NCBI GenBank assembly: GCA_021234155.1
Contig: JAJEKV010000250.1
Location: forward strand, 62,001-126,000
Reading direction: 5' to 3'
Source of the DNA: Isoetes taiwanensis
Taxonomy: Eukaryota; Streptophyta; Lycopodiopsida; Isoetales; Isoetaceae
Length of the DNA stretch: 64,000 nt
Part shown: piece by piece, positions 35,245 to 46,140 of the stretch
Position numbering within the stretch: the stretch's first letter is position 1
How the letters are laid out: each line of letters begins with the position of its first letter
The notes under the pieces: generated by a model
Database searches by the model: none
Told to the model about the DNA's origin: nothing
What the model saw: the letters and a program-made list of their open reading frames with translations, nothing else
Translations under genes and position numbers: made by a program

Positions 35245-35785
35245 ATTGAAGCATTAGAATCACGGAATAAGGTGCAAAGTGTAGAGATTGGGCAGATTAG
35301 GCAGTTCTATCGATTCTTCGCTTGAAGAAACAAAACAAAGCCATAGCACTGCATGCGCCTCTGCTTTCATACCTTTCAGGAAAGAAGAAGATTTGCACGA
35401 GTAGCCACCGGTAAAGAAAAATGGGAGGGAAGGAATATGAAAGAGAAAGAAGAGAAGAAAAAGCGCTTTAGCAGCTCCATTCAAAATCCGCCACCATAAT
35501 CAGTACGTTCGCCATTTCTTGCCAAAGAAACAAATTTTTGCCCTACTTTACTTTCTTGCCACGCTATTTTTTGAAACCTAAACTAAAAAACATGCAAACA
35601 ATAAAGCTCCCCACAACCACCACGATTTTTCCTCTTCTTTTAAAATCAATGGCTAACAAATGGGTGCACTCTAGAAATACCGTTTAGTATGTCACGTGAA
35701 TACCCTGAAATCATATGAAAACCATGCCAAAAGCGTATAACATCACAAAAAAAAACCCCTGTTATAATGCTAGATATTCTAGCTC
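35245..35785 (-). repeat. Dispersed repeat X, copy 1
   Basis: Inverted counterpart of 63416-63945. On the minus strand it begins ATATCTAGCATTATAACAGG, passes CACTCTAGAA-type and CATATGAAAACC landmarks, then TGGCAAGAAATGGCGGAACG with an ATG, and then TTTCATATTCCTTCCCTCCC. Its first ~140 bp resemble the start of R1 and the module at 57451-57564. The ATG opens a short broken frame starting MAERTDYGGGF. Confidence 0.75.
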
Positions 35786-36454
35786 TGAAAGTTGACTAAA
35801 GTTGTACTACTTTAAAGAGTTGTGTGCACAAGTTAATTTACAGAATGCATTCCAGAATGATCTCCAGAATGCATTCCAGAATCATCTCCTAATATAGTCC
35901 GAATGTCAAAAATTCAAAGTCCAGAATTTACAATGATTCAAAGGTAAAAGAGTCAAAGGTTCAGATTTCGATTTACACTTGAAAGCTTTACATTTGCGTG
36001 TTCATCCAAGTTCTCAAAATACTTGATGAAACATTCAGATTCAGACTGAAAACAAAGCAAAAAAAAAAAACCACAACAGAACTTCATTTCATTATGAGCT
36101 TATCATTTTATTATCTTTGACAAGCTTCTCGGTCGGAAGCTACCACTTCGGAAGAATTATAGAGTTGCTAAAGGTTACGCACGTGATACTAATCAACAAT
36201 GTCAACAATCAAGTTAAAGCTCTCCTCAATCTGGATTCTGTCCGGCAAAGCTCCTCTAAAGACATGTTATGAAAAAAATCATCGCCTAGCCGGTTGAAGG
36301 TCGAGCAACTACTGACCTTCATCTACATTTTAAAGGCGAAAAGGTTTGACTTCAAACCTTCGTGCGTTAAAAAAGCAACTGGAACAAAATTCTAGACTTG
36401 GCGAAGGTGGGCACCCCATGAAGAAGTTACGATCTCAAAGAAGGAAAGAAAACA
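35786..36454. other. No recognised gene
   Basis: Includes a short doublet of CAGAATGCATTCCAGAATGA-like sequence at 35840-35890 and A-rich runs. No coding content recognised. Confidence 0.5.
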
Positions 36455-37399
36455 TGCAATCGGGTCGAGTGGGGATAGATCAATCATCTCAATTGATAAA
36501 ACATTGACCCAATAAGCGACCAACCGGGCTTGAACTAAGAGGATTCCGAAAATGAGCTATCGGATTATGCAAACCATTTAAAAAGCCTGAGCGAAAAGAG
36601 GCTCTACGAAATTCGGATCTGAAGCATGAGCCTGGGAACTTTAATTCCAAGTTCTATTATATTTACATTGTTTAATATTTGTTCATATTGAAAACACATA
36701 AAATTAGAAATTTGAAAAATACAAAAACATGGAAAAGACAAAAAGATTAAAAAAAAGAAGGCACATAGGTATGGGAAGAAACAGCGTTGGAGTTTAGGGC
36801 AGCGGGAAAAGCCACGTGGAGGTTGCAAGGGAGGGTAGTTACCTCCGAGAACCTTTTGGGTATGGGAAGCCCGGTTTTACCTCGGTCCGGGGGGCAAGCT
36901 ACTCTATTTAAGGTCTGAATTTGAATTAGGCGGAGGAATTTTGAGAGAGAGACTATGTTGATTTGTTGTGCATCATTTGTACTTGTTTTTCTATTGAATG
37001 AATATCATACCTATTTGCCTAACCATGTTGCAATCCTTGTTGATGGGTTTGAAGCATTCTTGTGTTGCATACGTCTCTTGCATCCATACCTCATTTCTCC
37101 AATCACTTCTCCAATTTGGGTTGGGTTTGTTGCATATGTAAGCATATGAGTTAGTTCAACTTAATTATGTAATCTAGACCTGAGTCTTATGAGCATTGGT
37201 AATCCATTTTGATTCCATCTAAGTTTATGTGCATTTGCAATCATACTCACAGATTTAAACTATGATGGATATCATGACTATGGAGGATATGGATGTGTTA
37301 TTTATTGATGTTCGGTAAGTCATTAGCTAATTCTAAGAATCCCTAGAGTTCTTGCTTAATGTCTTTTGCGTATGGTAAGGGGGTAAGAGACCCTTAACA
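36455..37399 (+). repeat. 5' LTR of the Ty3/gypsy element
   Basis: Matches 44842-45763 over almost all its length, for example CATTGACCCAATAAGCGACC, GGGAGGGTAGTTACCTC, AATGAATATCATACCTATTT and TATGATGGATATCATGACTA. The start was placed at the first TG after an A/G-rich run and the end at ...TTAACA just before the primer-binding site. A short open frame at 36955-37149 is not a gene. Confidence 0.85.
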
Positions 37400-37403
37400 T
37401 ATT

Positions 37404-37425
37404 TTGGTTCCATTGCCGGGACTTG
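37404..37425 (+). other. Primer-binding site, tRNA-Asp-like
   Basis: TTGGTTCCATTGCCGGGA resembles the plant gypsy primer site TGGCGCCGTTGCCGGGGA that pairs with the 3' end of tRNA-Asp, with three or four changes. It lies 4-5 bp after the proposed 5' LTR end, the expected position. Confidence 0.7.
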
Positions 37426-37892
37426 AATTAGCTAATTGGATAATGATTTATGATTATGGATTCATTTCGTATGATAAAAAGAAAATTGCGCAGGAAAACT
37501 AAAAGATATGTTGCTAAAATTTCCACAGGTGGAATTTGTTGCAAAAAGCAAATAGCTCTTAGAACTCCCACTGAATTGTTGGAATTATTAGCTTATGATT
37601 AGCCTTTTGATATTAAGAAATCAGCTAAAAGAATGAGAGGAAGCATTACACAGAATTAAGGATCTACTTTTAAGGAGTTAGTACTGTTATTGAGCTGGAA
37701 ATTGGGTTTGTATCAGACCTAAATATTCTGAGTTATGCTTCTTATTTTGAGCTGAAGTTTATCCTACAAGTGCTTAACCAGCTGGCCAAATTTCGGACCT
37801 TCAATCAAAAGACTAATGGTTATGGGAACATGCAATGCATGGCAGCCCTGCAGTGAAATCTGCACAGGGCATGACTTGGAAAACACAAGATA

Positions 37893-38810
37893 TTGATGTA
37901 TAGGAGCCTTGCGGAGGAACACAAGATAAGGCAAGAAAAAAGAGAGAAACAAGAGAAGGAAAGAACTGAAAGACGAGCTCGAAGGGAGCAGCAAAAATTA
38001 TCAGTTGAAAGGCAATCCCAAATCTTACTAGATATCAAAAGTATCTTTACTATAAGTAATTCTAATCGTAGATATCCTAAATATGGGTCCGGGAAGGATA
38101 AGGATACGAATCCTAAGACGCATGTGATGCAATTTGAGACTATCAGCACCCTAAATGGAGAGGGATGCTGATAATTTGCGAATAACAATTTTTCCTACTA
38201 CACTGGAAGGAAAAGTCGCTACTTGGGTATATGAAAACATAGAGAATGTGAAACATGGGCTGAATTGAAGAAAAAGTGTCTGGATGCCTTCTATACAAGC
38301 ATACCAACAAACAAGGAATTAAAAGAAGAGTTGAGAGTTATACAAATTAAGCCCGATAAGAAACCCAAAGACTTTGGTTTGAATTGGAAAGTCCGGATAC
38401 CTTAGATAAGGCAAGCGGAGACGAGCTGCTGAGTTAATCTCTATTCTGGATGCTGAAGGCATGTGGAAACCGGAATTAGAAAACTTGGTTCAAAAGAAAG
38501 TAAACCAAGAAATTAGAGGTGTACGAGAGACGGCAAAATAAGATGCAGCAGGATATTCAGGAAAATTTGAGAAAACTTACTTTAAGCGAAGCTAAACGAA
38601 GTTATATTTGGTGCACAAAATGCTCCCGGGCTGGTCATTATGCCAATGAGTGTCGAATGGGTGCAACAAGATTGTTTCTTCAATGCCAAGAATAAAGGAA
38701 AAACAACTCACAAACTTATGCCGTGTCCACAGGAACATTCAAAGAGAGATAAGGTTGAGGTAGAATGTTGGAAGTGTGGCACTAAGGGACACTTTGTAAA
38801 GGGATTGTAA
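37893..38810 (+). pseudogene. gag: capsid and zinc knuckles, broken
   Basis: An acidic/basic coiled-coil-like N-terminus (EEHKIRQEKREKQEKERTER) is followed by capsid-like ISTLNGEGC and, after a stop, ITIFPTTLEGKVATWVYENI. Two nucleocapsid knuckles follow: CTKCSRAGHYANEC at 38612-38653 with perfect C-x2-C-x4-H-x4-C spacing, and a second at 38766-38808 (CWKCGTKGHFVK...) whose last Cys is displaced by one inserted G. Several further frame breaks lie between. Confidence 0.8.
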
Positions 38811-38851
38811 GGCTTCTATGGAGAAATGACCTCAAAAAAGAAGAACCTAAG

Positions 38852-39478
38852 TTGGAGGAAGCAAGAATGGTAAGCTTGGAACAAAACTTCGTGGATGTCA
38901 ATGCAGTTACTAGAAGTAAGGCTGCACAAACAGGAATACACATAGAGCCTGTAAAGAGTACACCTCGTAAAAGAAAGGAGATATACCCAAACATAGAGGA
39001 AGAAAACGAAATTTATGAATTTGCCAAAAGCCAAATTCAAGAGCTGCAAGATACATCAGATACAACACAAGGAGAAGATACGGATATCATAGAACTCAAA
39101 AGACTTAAAGATCAGATCAGCAGAATTCAAATCCCTACATCTTTAAGAGTTATAGCAAAATATTTACCTGGATTTAGAGAATTTCCAAAGATGGATAAAA
39201 CTGAAGATACTGATCTAGTTAAATTAAGAGAAAAAGTACAAGAAACTATGATACCTTTATCTCTAGAAATTTTAGCCAAGTATGTTCCAGATATAGGAAT
39301 AGCTACAGAGTTATATGAAAGACAATTAATATTATCAGCATTCAAAAGCGAACCCATAGATAAATTAACGCCAATGCTGACAATGGAGCTGCAAGGACAA
39401 GTTGTACCTAAAGTACCTATTGATGGAGGAGTTGGAATAAACATTATGGCAAATAGTTTAAGAAAAAACTCAAGTTAG
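38852..39478 (+). pseudogene. Aspartic protease region
   Basis: A 208-codon open frame. Its end carries a retropepsin-like active site, PIDGGVGINIM (39419-39448), where the usual D-(S/T)-G is D-G-G, as in some plant gypsy elements. The upstream part is charged and contains two related segments (IQIPTSLRVIAKYLPG and MIPLSLEILAKYVPD), an internal duplication of a linker. The frame stops at 39478 and the protease C-terminal half continues out of frame. Confidence 0.7.
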
Positions 39479-40129
39479 GAGAACCGACACGCACCATTCA
39501 AGCCAAAATGGCGCATCATCGTGAAAGTCGAGCCACCAGGTATAAGGAAAGATGTGCCTTTAAGGGATCGCTGGTCTAAATTTTCAGCGAGGACTTTGTC
39601 ATCCTTGATACAAAAAACAGGAGTCGGGCCGATTATCGATATTACTTGGTAGGCCATGGCTTGGAAAAGCAAAAGTCCTACATAACGGTATGATAACTCG
39701 GTATTAAATTACCAAGCAAGGTAAAACTACCAAAATAGATTTGCCCTCTGGAAATGCCTTCATCTTAGAAGACCAACAAATCTTTCAGATAGGAACAAGA
39801 GGAGGAATTGTATGAAGAGTATGAAGATGAAGAAGACTTTTTATAATCTATTACCCAGTAGAATCGAATTATCCTACATGCTGATTTGGTACATCTAAAA
39901 ATGTTCATGAACCCCAAAGGGGAACATGTCGTTTCTCCGTGTTAGACTAGCACATCAAATCCTAGGAGATATTTACATCCTTACCTTAGTACTCTCCTAA
40001 ACCCGAGGAGATCAATTTAGGGATCTAAAAATGAGTCTCAAATAGTTCGCATGACGGTACACTACCTCAAGGAATCGCGAGGTCATGAATTAAATTACTT
40101 CAACAATACGAGATGTTTCCGCTTGGAGT

Positions 40130-42805
40130 TATCTGATTTAAGAGGAATTGATCGAAAATTTGTCTCATGAGAATTTCCCTCCTTCCCAAGCTAGACCTAT
40201 TTACGAGAGAGAGGTTATTGCATGAACCCCAATTTGCATCAAATGTAAAAGAAGAAATTCAAAAGCTATTGCGTCTGGGTTCATTTTGAGGGTGGAGACT
40301 ACCGAATGGGTGTCTCCTATAGTTGTGGTCTTAAGAAAAATGGTAAAATACGAGGTGCATGTAAAATGAAGGGCAGAAGGACCACTTCCCCTGCCATTCA
40401 CAAACCAGGTATTGGAAAAAGTTGCTGGAAATGAGTGCTATTCTTTTATGAATGGCTTTAGCGGTTACAACTAGATAAAAATTCATCCGAGGACGATCAA
40501 ATGAAAACGCACGTTCATTACTCCATTTTGGTACCTATGCTTATAAAGTGATGCCATTGAGTAATGCTCCTTCCCTATTTCAACGTGTCATGTTAATGGT
40601 CTTCAAGGGCTACATAGGTAACTATGGAAATTTTTCTAGATGACTTTCACCGCCTTTCATTGTTTCAATGACCATCTCACTAAACTCCGAGTTTATGCTT
40701 TGAAAGATGCCGCCGCCAAGATGGTGTCTCGCTAAATCGAGGAAAAGTGCATTTTCTTAGTGAAACATGGCATGTTATTGGGACATATTGTATCCAAAGA
40801 AGGGCTTTTGATCATCCTAGCAAAATACAAGCCATTTTGGAAATGCCACCTCAAAAGAATGTTTACAGTAAAAAGCGATTCATGGGTAAAGCAAATTACT
40901 ATAAGAGAATTCCGTGAATAAGTTGTTGATATAGTCTGCCATTGAATGAGCTAGTAAGTCCAAGGTATAAATTTCAATGGACCCCAAAATGTCAGCGACT
41001 TTTGACAAGATAAAAGGTTTAATGACTATGACTCCTATATTGATAACCCCAAATTGGGACCAAGAATTTCATGTAAAGCACGTGGATGCCTCTAAAATAG
41101 CGATGGAGCAGTCCTAGCTCAAACAATCAGTTCAAAAGTGGATCAGCCCATACACTTTGCAAGTAAAACAATTGAGTGCCAACAAAGGAACTATAGCACT
41201 ACGAGCGGGGTTTGGCCATGGTGTTCTGATCATGGGTTCGGCAGCACTACTTATTAGGCAACTATTTCACATTTACGTGGACCACCAAGCACTACTTTAT
41301 CTCATTAACAAACCATGTGTAGCAGGAAGGATCACACAATGGTTGTTGTTGATCTTTCAAGAGTTTAACTTTAAAATTGTTTTGAAGATCGGTAGTCCTC
41401 ATCTGATCCGGACCACTTATCTAGATTATAAAATGATGATCCCCTACGGGAATAAACATTTTGAACTCCCTGATGTGAGTTTGTTTAGAGTCATAGCAGC
41501 GCCACCTTGGTATGTTGATATCTTTGAAAGTACTTTGACGTCGAGGGAACTACCAAAAACAACTTATGACATCTCTTAGTAAAAAGCCACAAAGTTTTGT
41601 CTTATTCTTTGGCCAATTGTATAAAAGAGATCAAGATAACATTTTGAGGAGATGTGTATTACCTCATGAAGTTGCACCAATCATAGAGGGAAACTCTTCA
41701 CAGTGGGGGACACTTTGTGCTGAAATTACAGCTCGAAAAATATTACAAGCAGGCTATTGGTGGCCCACACTTTTTAGAGGACTGCAAAAAGAAAATCTAA
41801 ACTGCGATATATGTCAGCTATTTGGGAAAACCCTTCAATCTAATTATATGCCTCTCACCCATGTGTGTTTTGCCTTTGGGGCCCTTTGAAAGTGGGGTAT
41901 GGATTTTTTAGGGGCCAGTCAATCCCCGCTACTAGAACAAAAGGCACAATACATATTAATTCTAACAGATTATAACACCAAATGGCGGAAGCAGAGCTCA
42001 CGAAAGACAATACGGCGTTGAGAGGTGGCAAAAAGTTTCGTACCAACAAGTAATCACAAGGTTTGGATGTCCTGGGTTGAACTTGTGGGTGATCGAGGGT
42101 GTCCATTTTTATTAATGACACCATCGAGCATTAACTCAAAACTTTATGATTTTACATTATAAAGTCAACACCTTACTACCCTAGAGCCAATGGGCGGCTA
42201 GTCTACAAATAAAACCCTGGTCACCATATTCGCAAAAATATGTGATTCTAAACCAACAATTTGGGAGCTCAAACTTCAAAGAAGATTGCTTTGGGCTTAT
42301 AGGACATCCTATAAAAGTAAGTGCAGGACAAACACCTTTTCAGTTAACTTATGGAGTTGAGGCAAATGTGCGTTTTTGAGTTTCTAATTCTAGTCATGAT
42401 ATAGAAGTGGAGCATAAACTATCACCTACAAGATTCTTAGAACATAGATTACTGACTTGAAGCTTTGGATGAGAAACGCTAAACATGCACTATGGCAACA
42501 ACAAGTGAATAAAAAGTTTAGGCGTGGTTCGATAAAAACAGAAAAAGAAAGACATAAAACCAAGTGATAAAGTGTTGTTGTATGACTCTCTACAAGCAAC
42601 ATCCGGAAAATTAAAAATCAGACGTTTGGGTCCTTTTTTAATCCATCAAGTGAATGACAATGGCTCAGTACAATTCGCGGATTTGGAAGGACATTTACTA
42701 CCTTTAGTTGTAAATGGCAGCAGATTAAAGAAATATTTTGATAAACCCACCATTAACGCCCTGTATAGCAACACTAGTCCCAAAGAAGAAACGCCTAATG
42801 GTTAG
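40130..42805 (+). pseudogene. pol: reverse transcriptase, RNase H and integrase, broken
   Basis: RT pieces: KKNGKIRGACKMK, and the catalytic box FLDDF at 40633-40647 (two Asp present). RNase H pieces: FHVKHVDASKIA near 41070 with the first catalytic Asp, and IYVDHQALLYLI at about 41271-41307. Integrase pieces: the His-Cys zinc region ending with WWPTLFRGLQKENLNCDICQ (41758-41817), the first catalytic Asp in YILILTDYN (about 41952-41978), PFQLTYGVEAN (about 42335-42367) and the C-terminal domain LRRLGPF-like KLKIRRLGPFLIHQVND to RLKKYF at 42609-42740. More than ten stops and frameshifts separate these pieces. Confidence 0.85.
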
Positions 42806-43257
42806 TGTGTATGTGGGAATGGCAAGAGAGCTTACTTCAACGGAAGTTCTATGATAAACTCAAAAGAGCAAAAGCAAGTCTAATGCTATTTTACGGCTGA
42901 TAATGACGCCAATACCTGGACCAGCAACCCAGCATTGGTGGAACGATGCAGCCATAAAAGTTTACCCTCATGATAATTTCATGGAGGCAATGTATTGTAT
43001 CCAATTTTGGCCACCACATAAAATTCTACTTTGTTTTGGCAAAGGAAACAATAATAGTGCAAAGACATAAATATACAAATGCAAAACTTAGGATCAACGG
43101 TCAAAGCTAAGTACTATTTACATGAGCGAAGCTGGAAAAAGCAAGTCAAATGGAAGGAGAAATCAAAATTTTTTGTTCTAAAGTTTCAGCTCATTCTAGA
43201 CGAAGCATTACATCTGTTTTTGGAACTAATCTTAAGGAGCACTCTTGAAAAAGACAA

Positions 43258-43899
43258 ATGTGTTCCATGATTAAACTTTTAAAAGTATTATATTTGAAAT
43301 TCTTGCAGATTATGGAAGGTTTTTTCGTCATGCTAAATCAACCATTTAAGTTTTTTTCTACTGGTCAAATGGTTCTAACCAAATTGTCGAAATTTCAGGC
43401 TACAATTTCAGCACCACTTTTTAACTCTGAGGAGCTTCATGAAGATCCAACAAATGTGTTGACACCACAGTATACTGAAGCAATGGACATTACATCCACC
43501 CAACAAACTCACTTTGAAAGGAAGCAAAAACTTATTACTGATCAGCGAGCCCTCTTCAGTGAGATGATCAATGAACTTCAAATACAAAACAGGGCTGTGG
43601 CTGATTTGGAAGCTCAACTTACCAGGGCTGAACGTAAAAATTCTGAATTCGGTCGACGACATTCAACAAAAATCGAGGAAGCGATTACCAAGTCTTATTG
43701 AGTAAATATGATCTTTTAACATTGGAAAATTTCAAAATGCAAAAGCAAAAGGCTCCGATCATGTGGGAACTTTGAGAAACAAAAGCAAGTGCTTAAGGAG
43801 CAAACTAAATTGTTGGTCTAGCGCACAAAATCTCGGCCGGAGAATCAAACTCTCACGGACCCAGCTTTAATACAACTGATCTTGCTTGCACAAACCACC

Positions 43900-43938
<39 letters not shown>

Positions 43939-44330
43939 TAAAGGGTAAAAAGCTTACAGATTATACCTTTTATCATAAAAGCCATATAAAGAAGCCATCA
44001 CAGATTTATGGAGAAGAGAGTTATTATACGATCCGCGTTACATAAAGTCTTTGTACAAGCACCTCAGCTTGGTACAAGAATCATTCAACTTTGATCCAAG
44101 ATACACAAGAGGAATGAATTGGCTAGACATAGAGCACCAAAATTGCTACAATTGGGCTACTATTCCAGGTACTTTGTCTACCTCTTCACCCCTTCACCTC
44201 TACATTTGTCTACCAGTACTTTCGGGTGATTTTTTAGGTGGCAACATCTTCATGCATCATGGGATATTTTCTTGCGATGATGAACTTCTGGAATAGTTTT
44301 GTTTCCTACCTCCACACTTGGGTTTTTGAG
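43258..44330 (+). pseudogene. Extra ORF between integrase and 3' LTR (coiled coil, acidic run)
   Basis: A 147-codon open frame (43258-43701) ends in a predicted coiled coil: ERKQKLITDQRALFSEMINE, LQIQNRAVADLEAQLTRAER. Beyond its stop, further protein-like pieces include a run of Asp encoded by (GAT)n at 43902-43938, LTDYTFYHKSHIKKPSQIYG and RYTRGMNWLDIEHQNCYNWA (43 to 62 codons into the 44051-44296 frame). I recognise no envelope-like signal or fusion motif. Some Tat/Athila-type elements carry an additional ORF here; its function is unknown. Confidence 0.55.
43900..43938. repeat. (GAT)n microsatellite, ~13 units
   Basis: An uninterrupted TGA/GAT repeat that encodes poly-Asp in one plus frame of the extra retrotransposon ORF region. 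Confidence 0.95.
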
Positions 44331-44841
44331 CACCTGTGTTGACACGTTTAGGCTATCCGGCTTTTTGGAGCCTTAAATAAATGTATTTAATACATAATAT
44401 TAATAAAAATAAAAATATCTTGCCTTCAAAAAAAAAAAAAAATTTCGGTGCTTTGTGGAAACCGAAAAGGACATCTTTGGAAAATTTGCATCGCTTTATT
44501 GAAACAACTCAAACGGTCAGATTATACCATTTACATGCGTGCAGCTTATTCCAAACTTTTATGCATTGTTCTTGAGTGTAACGGCTGCTAGTGGAGCGAC
44601 TTACTAATATCAATCCTAAGGGTCATGCGGGGCAACCATGATGGATACCTGCTCTTTTATAAAGTCGAGACCATTTGCCATCTATTATATTCAGCTCTAT
44701 GAAGAAATGTCCCAAATGGTTTTGATACACGCGTAACAATGCCTTCTCGATTCGGTACAGCGTTACAAGGTAAAAGGAAAAAGCAAATTTTCTTGTTCAA
44801 TCAACTTTGTAGGAAATACCACATCAAAGTCGAGAAAAGAA

Positions 44842-45763
44842 TGTATGGGCCATGCTCCACACAAAAAGGGGAATAGATGATAAGAGCATTGACCCAATAA
44901 GCGACCAACCTGAGGAGACTAAGGAGGATGCAAAATGAGCTATCAGATTATGCAAACCATTTTAAAAAGAGCATGAAGAGAGGCTCTGAGGGAAATTCAA
45001 ATGGGAAGCATGAGCCAGGGAACTTTGATTCCAAGTTCTATTATATTTACATTCTTTAATATTGGTTCATATTGAAAAACACATAAAATTAGAAACTTGA
45101 AAAATACAAAAACATGGAAAAAAAAACAAAAAAAAAGAAGGCAAATAGGTATGGGAAGAAGCAATGTTGGAGCTTAGGGCAGCGTGGAAAAAGCCTCGGG
45201 GAGATGGTTGCAAGGGAGGGTAGTTACCTCAGAACCTTTTGGGTATGGGAAGCGGTTTTGAGCAGATCCGGGAGGGCAAGCTACTCTATTTAAAGTCCGA
45301 ATAGTGGAGTAGAAGGGAGGAATTTGAGAGAGAGACCAAGATTGTTGTGCATCATTGTACTTTGTTTCTATTGAATGAATATCATACCTATTTGCCTAAC
45401 CATGTTGCAATCCTTGTTGATGGGTTTGAAGCATTCTTGTGTTGCATCGTCTCTTGCATCCATACATCATTTCTCCAATCACTTCTCGGCCGGGTTGGGT
45501 TGTTGCATATGTAAGCATATGAGTAGTTCAACAATTATGCTTAATCTAGACCCAGTCTTATGAGCATTGGTAATCCATTTTGATTCCATCTAAGTTTATG
45601 TGCATTTGCAATCATACTCTGCATTTAAACTATGATGGATATCATGACTATGGAGGATGTGGATGTGTTATTCTGTGATGTTCCTAAGTCATTAGCTAAT
45701 TCTAAGAATCCCTAGAGTTCTTGCTTAATGTCTTTTATGTATGGTAAGGGGGGTGAGACCCTA
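44842..45763 (+). repeat. 3' LTR of the Ty3/gypsy element
   Basis: Counterpart of 36455-37399. It follows an A/G-rich run AGTCGAGAAAAG that may be the polypurine tract. Similarity stops after GGTGAGACCCT, where the 5' LTR continues TAACA, so the last few bases are altered. Many single-base indels separate the LTRs, which points to an old insertion. Confidence 0.85.
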
Positions 45764-45787
45764 CCCCCCTTCCCCTTTTTTTTTAGG

Positions 45788-46140
45788 TGTCTAGCACTTG
45801 GTTGAGATATCTTTGTCGACCCCACTCTAAGTTGTTTGTCGAATAAATAAGTAGGAGCGTGCGCTTTTATTGACCTCATAAAATCTCCAGGTTTTCTGAA
45901 GGTCTGGTCTGCTATTCCGATGTTCGCATGAGCTAAGGACCTGAGTGGCTGAGGTTAAGAACCTCATTTGGAAAGTAATCCCGACTATTACTTTTCGACC
46001 CGGGTCTGACCTCATCCAGGTCCGTCTGTCCATGGGAAAGCACCCCAACACAGATCTTTTGATAGGCACCTTAAGCATTCGACCATATATTATGAAAATC
46101 ACTATTTTCCAACATCACATGCTCATACTCATGGATGACA
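45788..46140 (+). mobile_element. Solo-LTR-like repeat, copy 2
   Basis: Begins TGTCTAGCACTTGGTTGAG and ends CTCATGGATGACA, the same ends as the inverted copy at 17997-18431. It is about 80 bp shorter, mostly because of internal deletions. TAGG occurs on both sides (45784-45787 and 46141-46144), a possible 4-bp target duplication, though the right TAGG also belongs to the adjoining minisatellite. Confidence 0.65.

Larger units (their letters stand above)
36455..45763 (+). mobile_element. Ty3/gypsy LTR retrotransposon, near full length, non-autonomous by decay
   Basis: A 9.3-kb element with two LTRs (36455-37399 and 44842-45763), a primer-binding site after the 5' LTR, gag with zinc knuckles, aspartic protease, reverse transcriptase, RNase H, integrase and a further ORF before the 3' LTR. 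The order RT-RNase H-integrase defines the Ty3/gypsy superfamily. The tRNA-Asp-like primer site and an extra ORF after integrase recall the Tat/Athila side of the superfamily, an inference. Stops and frameshifts occur in every coding domain. LTR ends are approximate and no clear target-site duplication was found. Confidence 0.9.

Noticed and set aside
37404-37425. tRNA-like text TTGGTTCCATTGCCGGGA
   Set aside because: Only the 3' end of a tRNA is matched and it lies right after an LTR, so it is a primer-binding site and not a tRNA gene.
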